Shown in pieces: positions 27,231 to 35,325 of a DNA stretch of 64,000 nucleotides. Source of the DNA: WTFY01 sp965205275. GTDB lineage: Bacteria; Pseudomonadota; Gammaproteobacteria; UBA4575. The first letter of the stretch is position 1, and each line of letters starts with the position of its first letter. The position numbers and the translations under genes are program-made. The notes beneath the pieces are model-generated. The model made no database searches. It worked only from the letters and a program-made list of their open reading frames with translations, and was not told the DNA's origin. The stretch is taken from NCBI GenBank assembly GCA_965205275.1, contig OZ242168.1:1798001-1862000 (forward strand). Direction: 5' to 3'.

Positions 27231-27513
27231 ACCCCCTGTGTCCTGAAAAATCCAGGGCCTCCTTCAAGATGCTTTGATCCCGTTCAAGGTCCGACACGAT
27301 CCTGCACAAGCGTCCATTCTCCTTCTCCAGATCCTTGCAGCGCTTGACCTCGGTGCGACCCATGCTGCCGTACAGCTTACGCCATCGATAGTAGCTTTTA
27401 TCACTGACCCCAAGAGTGCGACAGGCCTCCTGCGTACCCATGCCTCCGCTGATTTTTACCTCAATGGAGCGTAGTAAATTGATGATCTCTGATTCACTGA
27501 ATCGCTTGCGCAT
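27229..27513 (-). CDS. IS-B OrfA transposase (truncated copy)
   Basis: 94 residues: RFSESEIINLLRSIEVKISG, ACRTLGVSDKSYYRWRKLYG and the coiled coil RCKDLEKENGRLCRIVSDLE. Close to the protein at 34484, with a few substitutions. An open frame but without a functional OrfB. Confidence 0.85.
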   Translation of the reverse strand: MRKRFSESEIINLLRSIEVKISGGMGTQEACRTLGVSDKSYYRWRKLYGSMGRTEVKRCKDLEKENGRLCRIVSDLERDQSILKEALDFSGHRG

Positions 27514-27586
27514 GATGACCCCCTGATATCAACCTGTTATGAGAGTTTTACACCCAAATCTGGATCAAGTTTAGGGGGGCAGGACA

Positions 27587-27882
27587 AAATAAATACTGAT
27601 TCACTTTTTGAATATGCTCAAAGATTGAACTTTGGAACAGTATTTTCAAAAAACAGGTATGGTGAATCAGAAACTGTATATGCAAGCGGTGACCACTTAA
27701 TGTTGAGTGTAATTACACACCAAGATGGTGTAAAAGATTGGGCAGTTGCATGTGTTAGTATCGAGGAAAATAAGTACATTCACGAAAGCATTAGTACTTT
27801 CTTTACACTAGAAGGAGCTATCAAAACTCATTGCATGATTCTTGGTGACACATGGGATGAATCTTTTGATGACTATTGTTAA
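27587..27882 (+). pseudogene. Hypothetical protein, 5' end removed by IS-B
   Basis: The frame is open from the IS edge (NTDSLFEYAQRLNFGTVFSK) to the stop at 27882, about 98 codons. The only in-frame start-like codon, a TTG at 27625, is inside this continuous reading, so the true N-terminus was most likely lost. The rest (SVITHQDGVKDWAVACVSIE, then KTHCMILGDTWDESFDDYC) matches no family I recognise. Composition is AT-rich like the MNT-HEPN genes downstream. Confidence 0.5.
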
Positions 27883-28038
27883 CGATGACTTTCAGTTAAT
27901 CCAATTAATTGACCGCTGATCCCAAGACTCTTTTTTACACAAAATATAGAAGAGTGAGTCAGCTCTTCTAATCACCACATAATTTATGGTATTTGTAAAC
28001 ATTCACCAAATAGGGTATGATCGTTCCACATTAGATGA

Positions 28039-28614
28039 ATGATAGATGATGATATGGCCACCTTAGACCACGTATTTAATAAGACGCAAAGGCATATTTT
28101 AACTCTGATTTTCAACAACCCCAGCGAATCATTTTACACAAACGAATTGATTCGAATGGTTGATACAGGCTCGAATGCCGTCAGTAAAGAGCTTAAGCAA
28201 TTCAAAAAATCTGGGATTCTCACTGCCGAAAAAAGAGGCAACCAAGTTCATTATCAAGCTAATCAAAATAGCCCAATCTACAAAGAATTATATAGCCTTA
28301 TTCGCAAAACATTCGGTATCTCTGAACCGTTTAAAGAAGCTTTACTACCGATAAAAGATAAAATTGATCGTGCATTTATATATGGTTCATTTGCAAATGG
28401 CACTGAAAACGCCGAAAGCGATATTGATTTAATGGTTGTGACCGACAAGCTTAAATGGGAAGAAATTATTGATAATGTTGATTACTTAAGTGAGGAATTA
28501 ATGAGATCGATTAATCCCACCATCTACAATACGAAAGAATTCAATGAAAAATTGAATAGTGATCATTACTTCATTAAAAAAGTAATGGATAGACCACGCA
28601 TTGAGTTGATCTAA
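28039..28614 (+). CDS. MNT-type nucleotidyltransferase with N-terminal winged helix
   Basis: 191 residues from ATG at 28039; an internal ATG at 28054 (MATLDHV) is an alternative start. Residues 8-75 form a winged-helix DNA-binding domain (ILTLIFNNPSESFYTNELIR with ELKQFKKSGILTAEKRGNQ). Residues about 105-190 are a minimal nucleotidyltransferase with GSFANGTENAESDIDLMV, giving the GS and DxD catalytic residues (Gly116, Ser117, Asp128, Asp130). In MNT-HEPN modules this protein is the antitoxin, which modifies the HEPN toxin by AMP transfer. The stop overlaps the HEPN start (TAATG), and the winged helix suggests self-repression. Confidence 0.88.
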   Translation: MIDDDMATLDHVFNKTQRHILTLIFNNPSESFYTNELIRMVDTGSNAVSKELKQFKKSGILTAEKRGNQVHYQANQNSPIYKELYSLIRKTFGISEPFKEALLPIKDKIDRAFIYGSFANGTENAESDIDLMVVTDKLKWEEIIDNVDYLSEELMRSINPTIYNTKEFNEKLNSDHYFIKKVMDRPRIELI

Positions 28615-29036
28615 TGGGAAACAACCTAGAGAATCTTACGCGCTTACAACCACCACGCTTAATCAGCGAGGAAAGCACGCAAGATGAAGTGCAAAGCTTC
28701 ATTAATATTGGCTCACAACGATTAGTGGACGCGCAAAATACGGGTCTCTCTATAAACAGCCGATTTGTACTTGCGTATGATGCTTGTTTTTCACTTGCAT
28801 ATGCAGCTTTACGAAGAAGCGGATATCGTGCAAACAAAAATGCACAAGGGCATCGTAGCACTGTAATTTTAACGTTAGAACATACGATTGAATTGGATCG
28901 TTCAAAATGCTTAGTAGTCAATAACGCACATACCAAACGCAATGGCATGGAATATGAAGGCCATATTGATGTAGGCAATCAACTTGTAGAAGAACTGATT
29001 GAGATCGCTATACTGATAAATGAAAAGCTTGTGTAA
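28614..29036 (+). CDS. HEPN-domain protein, toxin partner of MNT
   Basis: 140 residues, all-helical HEPN fold: VQSFINIGSQRLVDAQNTGL, RFVLAYDACFSLAYAALRRS and the C-terminal NQLVEELIEIAILINEKLV. The usual RX4-6H ribonuclease motif is not clear; the nearest candidates are RANKNAQGH and HRSTVI, so the activity is uncertain. It overlaps the nucleotidyltransferase by the TAATG junction and ends 9 bp before an hsdM-like start, so the pair is built into a type I restriction operon. Confidence 0.82.
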   Translation: MGNNLENLTRLQPPRLISEESTQDEVQSFINIGSQRLVDAQNTGLSINSRFVLAYDACFSLAYAALRRSGYRANKNAQGHRSTVILTLEHTIELDRSKCLVVNNAHTKRNGMEYEGHIDVGNQLVEELIEIAILINEKLV

Positions 29037-29045
29037 TGAAAACAA

Positions 29046-29246
29046 ATGAGTAAAGAAGAACTAAAAGATCTCGGAGCCAACCTCTGGAAAAGTGCAGATA
29101 CTTTGCGAGTAAATACGGGGCTTAAATCTAGTGAGTATGCAACACCTGTTTTAGGATTTATTTTCCTAAAGTTTGCTGAGAATGTATATAAGCTGCATGA
29201 AGGTCAGATCTTAGATGAGTATGAAAAGTTAAAAGGGTCTAGATTA
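29046..29246 (+). pseudogene. hsdM: Type I methylase HsdM, N-terminal fragment
   Basis: About 67 codons with the standard HsdM start: KEELKDLGANLWKSADTLRV and SSEYATPVLGFIFLKFAENV. The reading is cut at 29247 by the end of an IS3-family element. The N6-adenine methylase domain and all of hsdS and hsdR are missing from this window, so the system is dead here. It lies 9 bp after the HEPN gene. Confidence 0.88.
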
Positions 29247-29473
29247 TGGTGTTCCTCCCATAATTTGGTCCATTGCGTTTGCGAGAATGTCAAGCACTGA
29301 GGGGCCTCCATTTTCAGGTCCATGCAGTCAGTGAATTTCTGACCTTCGTTCGGCCCAGCGGGCCTTATATTCCAGGGGCGAGCGTTCATTGAGAGACCGG
29401 TGAGGCCGAGTCTCGTTGTACGCTTGCCGCCAAGCTTGCAACTTCGTCTGTGCATCGGTCAAATCGTCAAACC

Positions 29474-31056
29474 ATCTATGGACCGTTCCCCGTTTGCAAG
29501 AGCAATTCTTTGTTCAGGAAGAGTAGGCTGCAGCCATCTATCCGACCTGTTTTATGAAGGACTATGTGCCTTCTGGCCCTGATGGAATTCGCGCCGGGAT
29601 GTCCTTATCAGTGCTTCGACCTCTGTCGCAGTCACCCTCTCAAGGGGTCATGCATCGGGCCTTTGGTTTGATCAGGTTCTCACCCCGGCAGAGTTGCCTT
29701 TTCTGCCATCACGCGGGTTCACTCTTTCGCAACCTGGGTGGGTATCGTCCTCCTGTGTCCGTCCGGGGTTGATCTTACGTTTCCGGGTCCTCGTGGACCG
29801 GTGTCTGTTCACACCGGCACGTAGTTCTCTTCATACGGCTTGCCTGAAGCCAGCACCGCCCATGCCGTACGGGCCATGCGATTCGCCAGCGCCACCGTCG
29901 CCACGTTCCTGTGGCGTCGTTCCAGCAACCGCTGCAGCCACTGGCTGCGGGCATCTGTTCTCTCCTTGCAAGTGCGCTGCCTCACCACCGCCCGGGCCCC
30001 ATGGATCAACAGACAGCGTACATACCGGTCCCCGCGTTTGGAGATCCCCAGCAGCCGATCCTTGCCCCCGGTGGAATGCTGCCTCGGCACCAGCCCCAGC
30101 CAGGCAGCACATTCCCGCCCGTTCCTGAACACTCCCGCCTCCCCGATCGAAGCGAGCAGTGCAGTGGCCGTCATCGGCCCTACACCGGGGATCGTCATCA
30201 GCAATCGTGCCTGCTCATCCGATCTGGCGATCGACTCGATCATGCTGTCATACCGCTCTACCCGTGCCTCCAGATGCACCAGCTCGTCATACAGGTCGGC
30301 CAGCACCTCCAGAAACAGCGGGGGCAAGTCGATCTCTGCCATCCCCCCATCCCCCAGCACCTGCGCTACTGCCGGGCGCACCTGCCTGCGACCCTGAGGG
30401 ATCTCAATGCCATACTCGGACAACAGGCCACGGATCTCGTTCACATGCGCGGTACGGTTGGCCACTGCCCTGGAACGAACCCGGTGCATCGACTGCTGTG
30501 CCTGGCGTGCCTCACTCTTGATCCCGACAAAGCGCATGTTCGGACGTTGTACTGCCTCACAGATGGCCTCGGCATCGGCCCGGTCATTCTTGTTGGACTT
30601 CACATACGCCTTGACGAACTGTGGAGCCATGAGTCTTGCCTCATGCCCCAGGGCCTGCACCTTGCGACCCCATTGGTGGGCACGCCCGCAGGCCTCCATG
30701 CCCACCACGCAGGGGGTCAGGGTGGACAGCAACGCCCTGGCCTTGTCCGGGCGCATCTTCTGGTCCACGCAGCGCCGGCCTTGAGCATCCACCCCGTATA
30801 CGTGAACCGAGTTCTTGGCCAGGTCGATGCCGATGCAGGCAGGGGTCCTGGGGGTAATCGTGCTAGGCTTGCCCTTGGTCATGGTTTACTCCTTGAAGTG
30901 GTATGGTTTGAACTGACAGACCATCTGGGCTCTTTGAAGTCGGATCCAAGAGGCGTGAATCATGACCTCCCTTCAGAACCCTCCTGCCTCCCTCGTCACA
31001 CCTTGTTAAAGCGCCCACTGTAGCAGACGCCAAAAAAGGGAACGGTCCATACCATT
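29474..31056 (-). mobile_element. IS110-family element, IS1111 group (1583 bp)
   Basis: The limits are exact because the OrfB reading of IS-E is interrupted cleanly between them. Subterminal inverted repeats GGACCGTTCCC (29480s) and GGAACGGTCC (31039-31048) lie a few bases inside the ends, as in the IS1111 group. No target duplication. A non-coding stretch of 335 bp (29474-29808) lies downstream of the transposase gene and is where the guide (bridge) RNA is expected for this group. Confidence 0.85.
29809..30882 (-). CDS. IS1111-group transposase (DEDD)
   Basis: 357 residues. N-terminal RuvC-like DEDD domain: IGIDLAKNSVHVYGVDAQG (first Asp), VVGMEACGRAHQWGRKVQAL (Glu), KNDRADAEAICEAVQRPNM (Asp pair). 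The C-terminal transposase_20 domain has LLMTIPGVGPMTATALLASI and the serine region AAWLGLVPRQHSTGGKDRL. Complete. It uses a bridge RNA to choose and join target and donor (established for IS110 relatives). Inserted in the IS-E transposase gene. Confidence 0.93.
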   Translation of the reverse strand: MTKGKPSTITPRTPACIGIDLAKNSVHVYGVDAQGRRCVDQKMRPDKARALLSTLTPCVVGMEACGRAHQWGRKVQALGHEARLMAPQFVKAYVKSNKNDRADAEAICEAVQRPNMRFVGIKSEARQAQQSMHRVRSRAVANRTAHVNEIRGLLSEYGIEIPQGRRQVRPAVAQVLGDGGMAEIDLPPLFLEVLADLYDELVHLEARVERYDSMIESIARSDEQARLLMTIPGVGPMTATALLASIGEAGVFRNGRECAAWLGLVPRQHSTGGKDRLLGISKRGDRYVRCLLIHGARAVVRQRTCKERTDARSQWLQRLLERRHRNVATVALANRMARTAWAVLASGKPYEENYVPV

Positions 31057-31362
31057 AGTGCTGGTTCAAACATTCCTGGCGTACCCGTGCATTGAACGAC
31101 TCGATATAGGCATTGTCGGTCGGCTTGCCGGGTCGTGAAAACTCCATGACGACGCCGTTGGCGTAGGCCCAGAGATCCACGAGACGCCCGGAAAACTCGC
31201 TTCCATTATCACAGTAGATTCGCTTGGGTGCCTTGCGTACGGCGGCCATCCGACGCACCAGGATCGCTCGACCTTGGGGCGTCAATCGGGCATTCTTATG
31301 AAGGTTCATTCGGCTCTCTCCTTGGCTATCAGTTTCAATATCCCTAATAGCTTCGGACATAA

Positions 31363-31743
31363 GGCCCGAGTGAACAACCTACTGAGAAGTCACACCTAGC
31401 GCGCCTCGTCGTGCGTGTCAACCCGATAGGTGGGCAGCATATGGACTTTCGTCCCCAGGGAGTCGCCGCATTGGTAGTGGTAATCGACCCAGCAAGCCGG
31501 TTGCGGATCGATCCGGAACTGGTTGTGTCCATCTTCGGCCTCACACTGATGGAGGGCCAGGTGGCGGTGTTGCTGGCCGAAGGCAAGACTGTTCGCGAGA
31601 TCGCCCACGTGCTCGGTCGCAAAGAAAGCACGGTCCGTTGGCACATGAAGCATATCTTCGCCAAGCTCAGGGTATCCCGGCAGGTGGAACTGGTACAAGT
31701 GGTGCTGGCGCTGGCGGGGGTTGGTGGCGGATCCCGGCGCTGA
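31363..31743 (+). pseudogene. LuxR-family regulator, C-terminal fragment
   Basis: The frame is open from after a TAA at 31360-31362 and reads LARLVVRVNPIGGQHMDFRP, AALVVVIDPASRLRIDPELV, then a LuxR helix-turn-helix GKTVREIAHVLGRKESTVRW and HMKHIFAKLRVSRQVELVQV. This is the C-terminal half of a regulator whose typical N-terminus (MSDQDVYERILALLHEAAF) lies at 15241. No start codon with a ribosome site precedes it. Two pieces of one split gene, or of two paralogues, are both possible. Confidence 0.6.
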
Positions 31744-32026
31744 TGCTGTCCTCGGCGGTGCACACCGCCTTTCTTGTCATTATTTTCAATTAACCCCTTC
31801 ATCTGGGTGGCGACAGGCGGAGTTTGCTTAGGTACGGTTCCTGATATCTGTTGACGACGAGGCATAAGAATGTGAGGCACAGCATTTTCGAACTTAAAAA
31901 CAAAAAAGCGGATGCACGAGATGATTCAGTTGAAAGTACTGGTTCATACAGTGTGTACGTCATCAAAGGATCTCGGACTGCGGGCAGTCTGATCCAGGAG
32001 AGGCTTTTGTCTCATCAGGTTCATGG
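31744..32026. other. Intergenic stretch without a gene
   Basis: Contains the second TGGGTGGCGACA-like motif near 31805. The right end of IS-C copy 2 must lie near 31990-32026, but no good copy of its inverted repeat was found. No ORF is supported. Confidence 0.3.
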
Positions 32027-33007
32027 TTATGCGGTCTTCTGTTTGTAGTATAGCCGACGTCGCTCGGCGATTGTTTTCCGTTTGATTTTTAGTCTTCGGC
32101 TCAGGACTGTCTGAGCGCGGCCGGTGTAAACATCTTCCGGCGTCAGGTTATTCAGGCTCTCGTGATAGCGTTTGGTGTTGTAGTACTCAATGAACTCACC
32201 GATGTGAGCCTTGAGGTCACCGGGCAGATAATAGTTTTCCAGCAACACCCGGTTCTTCATCGAGCGATGCCAGCGCTCGATCTTGCCTTGCGTCATCGGA
32301 TGATACGGACGGCCACGCGTGTGGCCCATGCCGTGATCATCGAGCCACGTTTTCAGTTCCGAGGATACATAGGACGGGCCGTTGTCGGATAACAGGCGCG
32401 CTCGATGACGAACGTTGGCCGTTTCAAGCCTGCTGTTCCTCAGTGCCAGATTGAGTGTGTCGCTGACATCACTGGCTGTCATACCCTCGCACAGCTTCCA
32501 AGCCAGGATGTAACGCGAGTAGTCATCAAGTACTGTGGACAGATAAAACCAGCCCCAGCCGATCACCTTGAGGTAGGTAAAATCCGTCTGCCACAGCGGG
32601 TTGGGTGCGGGGGTCGGATGCTGGAACTTGTCGGCGGCCTTCATCCACACAAACGCCGCACAGGTGATCAGATCGTGCGCCTTCAAAAGCCTGTAAACAC
32701 TGGACTCGGACACGAAGTATCCTCGCTCGGTATACCGCACAGAAAGCTCCCGTGCAGAGAGTTCCGGTCGCTCAAGAGCGAGCGCCAGGAGCGATTCCCG
32801 GATCTTCTCCGGTAAGCGATTCCAGACCCGGGTATTACTCGGCCGGACATCGGCAAGAGCGGTATAGCCGCCTTCTCGGTAACGCTCGTACCAGCCGTAG
32901 AAGGTCGACTTCGGGATGCCCAACCGCTCAAGTGTGCGCCGCACCGGTAGCGAGGAGCGCTCCACCAGATCAATGATCTCGCGTTTCTCTGAAGCTCGGT
33001 ATCTCAT
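32027..33007 (-). CDS. IS-C OrfB transposase (copy 2)
   Basis: 326 residues. Helix-turn-helix PVRRTLERLGIPKSTFYGWY, then the integrase core with D in WQTDFTYLKVIG, D in LLSDNGPSYVSS and E in QGKIERWHRSMKNRV. The same domain order as in copy 1, with many substitutions, so the two elements arrived separately or split long ago. Apparently functional. Confidence 0.92.
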   Translation of the reverse strand: MRYRASEKREIIDLVERSSLPVRRTLERLGIPKSTFYGWYERYREGGYTALADVRPSNTRVWNRLPEKIRESLLALALERPELSARELSVRYTERGYFVSESSVYRLLKAHDLITCAAFVWMKAADKFQHPTPAPNPLWQTDFTYLKVIGWGWFYLSTVLDDYSRYILAWKLCEGMTASDVSDTLNLALRNSRLETANVRHRARLLSDNGPSYVSSELKTWLDDHGMGHTRGRPYHPMTQGKIERWHRSMKNRVLLENYYLPGDLKAHIGEFIEYYNTKRYHESLNNLTPEDVYTGRAQTVLSRRLKIKRKTIAERRRLYYKQKTA

Positions 33008-33369
33008 GTATCGTCGCCCCCAGCCCCGTAGGTGCTTTTTTTAAGCAGACGATTTTCCAGCAGCGTTTCGGCCAGCGCTTCTTTCAGTTGCGCTGCCTCG
33101 TTGCGTAGGTCTTTGACTTCCTCGGTATTGGCCTCTCGTGCGGTATCACCGGCCAAACGTTTCTTGCCGGCCCCCAGAAACTCCTTCGACCAGCGATAGT
33201 ACAGGTTTTGATTAATACCTTCCTTGCGGCACAACTCGGCAATACTGTCTTCACCGCGCAGACCTTCCAGTACAATCCGAATCTTCTCCTCGGCTGAATA
33301 CTGACGCCGAGTCGCTCGGCGAATATCTCGAATCGCTTTCTCAGCGCTGTCTTTTTGCTTTGTCATCAT
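33004..33369 (-). CDS. IS-C OrfA transposase (copy 2)
   Basis: 121 residues: ATRRQYSAEEKIRIVLEGLR, CRKEGINQNLYYRWSKEFLG and a coiled coil LRNEAAQLKEALAETLLENR. The end overlaps the OrfB start by 4 bp (ATGA). Confidence 0.9.
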   Translation of the reverse strand: MMTKQKDSAEKAIRDIRRATRRQYSAEEKIRIVLEGLRGEDSIAELCRKEGINQNLYYRWSKEFLGAGKKRLAGDTAREANTEEVKDLRNEAAQLKEALAETLLENRLLKKSTYGAGGDDT

Positions 33370-33516
33370 CGTTCCTCTTCAGGATAACGATGAGCCAAAT
33401 GTCTCTCTTATTCAAACCAACCGGTTGGTCCGACTGCTGCTGACGGTGCACACTTGCTCATATGATCAGTCCTTAGAAACTTAACAATCTATAATTTATC
33501 TATTTTAGAGTTAAGG

Positions 33517-34401
33517 TTATTTAAAAAGCCCAGACTTTCGTGCTTTATTAATTAAATAAGAGGAAAAAGAGGCACATGCACCGAACATGAAAACAGCATC
33601 TTCCATATCTACATTCGAATTATCTTCAAGAAGAGCGTGGCGTATACCGTCTTCATTACTCGTATAACCATAAAGTTTCTCGACTCCCTTCTTGAGTGAA
33701 GGGTGAAGGACCATACCTCTTTTAACCAAGGCATCAAGAGCTGGTTTCAATGATCTCTTCGCATTCTTATCCAAGCGCTTGGCTACTGATTCGATGGCGT
33801 GAATGCTCTCACGGACACTACCAGCCAAATCATTACTATTGAGGCATTCGGCTGATTTGCGAAAATGTGCCCGTGCTCCTTCGAATGGACCAGGTGCAAG
33901 AACTTTAAGGCTCTCTTGAATAGCGGCACCCTGTTCAGGTGATGATATAGGAACAATTGTGGGGTCGTCCTCGATAACCGTATAGGCACACATAAATTTT
34001 TCCAGCGTCTTTTTTATAAGATCAGACAGTCCAGGAGGCGATAATTCATGTCTCAAGACAAACTGCAAAAAATCAAAAACTCTATTGTACTTTTGGCGCA
34101 TGATAAGCTTCTGTATATCAGCAGCGTTACTCTCCAAGCTGTTACTGAAGCTGTCCTCTGGTCTATATAAAAAATCGATATGATGATCGTACAGAATTTT
34201 ACTCCATGGATCCTTCAAATCGGTTTCAGGAAGTATAAAGACAAATTCACTTGATTCTTGGAGACTAGAATGTATGTGATCCCAGAGGCGTATGCGTACA
34301 CGTTTAGGCAACTTGCCCAATGCCAGTGGTTGAGGAAGTGGTTTGATTCCTTCAGCTTGAGAAAAACTCAACTTGCTTCGAGGAATTTGCTGTTCTGTCA
34401 C
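33517..34401 (-). CDS. AbiJ-like abortive-infection protein
   Basis: 294 residues from a GTG at 34401. The N-terminal region (FSQAEGIKPLPQPLALGKLP followed by RVRIRLWDHIHSSL) resembles the AbiJ N-terminal domain 4. The C-terminal half has the HEPN-like pattern SVRESIHAIESVAKRLDKNA and the YTSNEDGIRHALLED signature of AbiJ-type proteins, which suggests a ribonuclease. The IS-B element starts 10 bp upstream of the GTG, so the native promoter has been removed and expression may come from the IS or not at all. It is separated from IS-C copy 2 by about 100 bp downstream. Confidence 0.75.
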   Translation of the reverse strand: MTEQQIPRSKLSFSQAEGIKPLPQPLALGKLPKRVRIRLWDHIHSSLQESSEFVFILPETDLKDPWSKILYDHHIDFLYRPEDSFSNSLESNAADIQKLIMRQKYNRVFDFLQFVLRHELSPPGLSDLIKKTLEKFMCAYTVIEDDPTIVPISSPEQGAAIQESLKVLAPGPFEGARAHFRKSAECLNSNDLAGSVRESIHAIESVAKRLDKNAKRSLKPALDALVKRGMVLHPSLKKGVEKLYGYTSNEDGIRHALLEDNSNVDMEDAVFMFGACASFSSYLINKARKSGLFK

Positions 34402-34483
34402 GCTCGTAACTGTCCTGCCCCCCTAAACTTGGTCCAGATTTGGGTGTAAAACTCTCATAACAGGTTTATATCAGGGGGTCATC

Positions 34484-34768
34484 ATGCGCAAGCGATTCAG
34501 TGAATCGGAGATCATCAATTTACTGCGGGCGATCGAGGTCAAGATCAGTGGAGGCATGGGGACGGAGGAGGCCTGCCGCAGTCTTGGGGTCAGTGACAAG
34601 AGCTACTACCGATGGCGCAAGCTGTATGGCAGCATGGGTCGTACTGAAGTCAAGCGTTGCAAGGACCTGGAGAAAGAGAATGGGCGCTTACGCAGGATCG
34701 TGTCGGACCTTGAGCTGGACAAGAGCATCTTGAGGGAAGCCCTGGATTTTTCAGGGCACAGGGGCTAA
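34484..34768 (+). CDS. IS-B OrfA transposase
   Basis: 94 residues: RFSESEIINLLRAIEVKISG, ACRSLGVSDKSYYRWRKLYG and coiled coil RCKDLEKENGRLRRIVSDLE. It is the best preserved of the three IS-B OrfA copies. RBS not obvious. Confidence 0.9.
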   Translation: MRKRFSESEIINLLRAIEVKISGGMGTEEACRSLGVSDKSYYRWRKLYGSMGRTEVKRCKDLEKENGRLRRIVSDLELDKSILREALDFSGHRG

Positions 34769-35325
34769 GCCCGGAACAGGTACGTGATACAGTAATCCAC
34801 GTACGCCAGCGCTTAGGCAGCAGTGAGCGGCGCACCTGCCAGGTACTGGATCAGCCCCGCAGTACCCAACGCTATGCATCCAGGCGAACGGACGACGATG
34901 AGGAGGTCCTGCGGCTCGCCCTCATTCGCCTGGCCAAGCAGTATGGCCGCTATGGCTATCGCAAGATCACTGCGCTCCTGCGTATCGAGGGCTGGTCCGT
35001 CAATCACAAGAAAGTCGAGCGCCTGTGGCGCGAAGAAGGCCTGCAGGTGCCAAGACGTCACAAAGCACGCAAGCGCTTATATGATCATCGACATTCCATC
35101 ATCAGAATGCGTCCCTTGTATCCAAACCACATCTGGAGTGTCGACTTTGTCCAGGACCGCCTGTTCCGGGGACGCCGCTACCGGATGCTCACCGTCATTG
35201 ATGAATACACGCGCCAGTGTATGACGGTGCATGCACAGTTTCAGCTGACTTCACAGGACGTACTGGAGACCTTGAGTGAGTGCTTCATTCGTTACGGGAA
35301 ACCGGAATATATCCGCAGTGACAAC

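Larger units (their letters stand above)
26705..27586 (-). mobile_element. IS-B (IS3 family), truncated copy
   Basis: Outer end at 27586 reads inward TGTCCTGCCCCCCTAAACTT, identical to the left end of the copy at 34411. OrfA is intact; OrfB is decayed and is cut by IS-A copy 2 at 26704. It lies directly upstream of a truncated gene at 27587, so its insertion removed that gene's start. Confidence 0.88.
29329..31360 (-). pseudogene. IS3 OrfB fragment, split by insertion and chimeric at its start
   Basis: Reading 31360-31057 gives KRIYCDNGSEFSGRLVDLWA, FSRPGKPTDNAYIESFNARV and ECLNQH; after the inserted element, 29473-29329 continues FDDLTDAQTKLQAWRQAYNE and TRPHRSLNERSPLEYKARWA. The first about 20 codons (MNLHKNARLTPQGRAILVRR) are instead typical of the start of IS481-family transposases. 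The join is directly before the second catalytic Asp, so an IS481 head has been fused to an IS3 tail. Confidence 0.7.
29247..31363 (-). mobile_element. IS3-family remnant IS-E, interrupted by an IS1111-type element
   Basis: The outer end at 29247 reads TGGTGTTCCTCCC followed by ATAATTTGGTCC, like the IS-D end at 14896. The OrfB C-terminus (29473-29329) and a more internal part (31360-31057) are the same gene, split by 29474-31056. The two copies of the end suggest that IS-D and IS-E belong to the same IS type, with opposite halves retained. Confidence 0.75.
32027..33410 (-). mobile_element. IS3-family element IS-C, copy 2
   Basis: Related to 15360-16787 but diverged. The outer end on the OrfA side is GTCTCTCTTA at 33401-33410, the same as in copy 1; the other end is not clear. 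Both transposase frames are open. Confidence 0.75.

Noticed and set aside
29911..31023. 370-codon plus-strand open frame
   Set aside because: It lies antisense to the IS1111 transposase, whose motifs are clear, and has no start context or motif.
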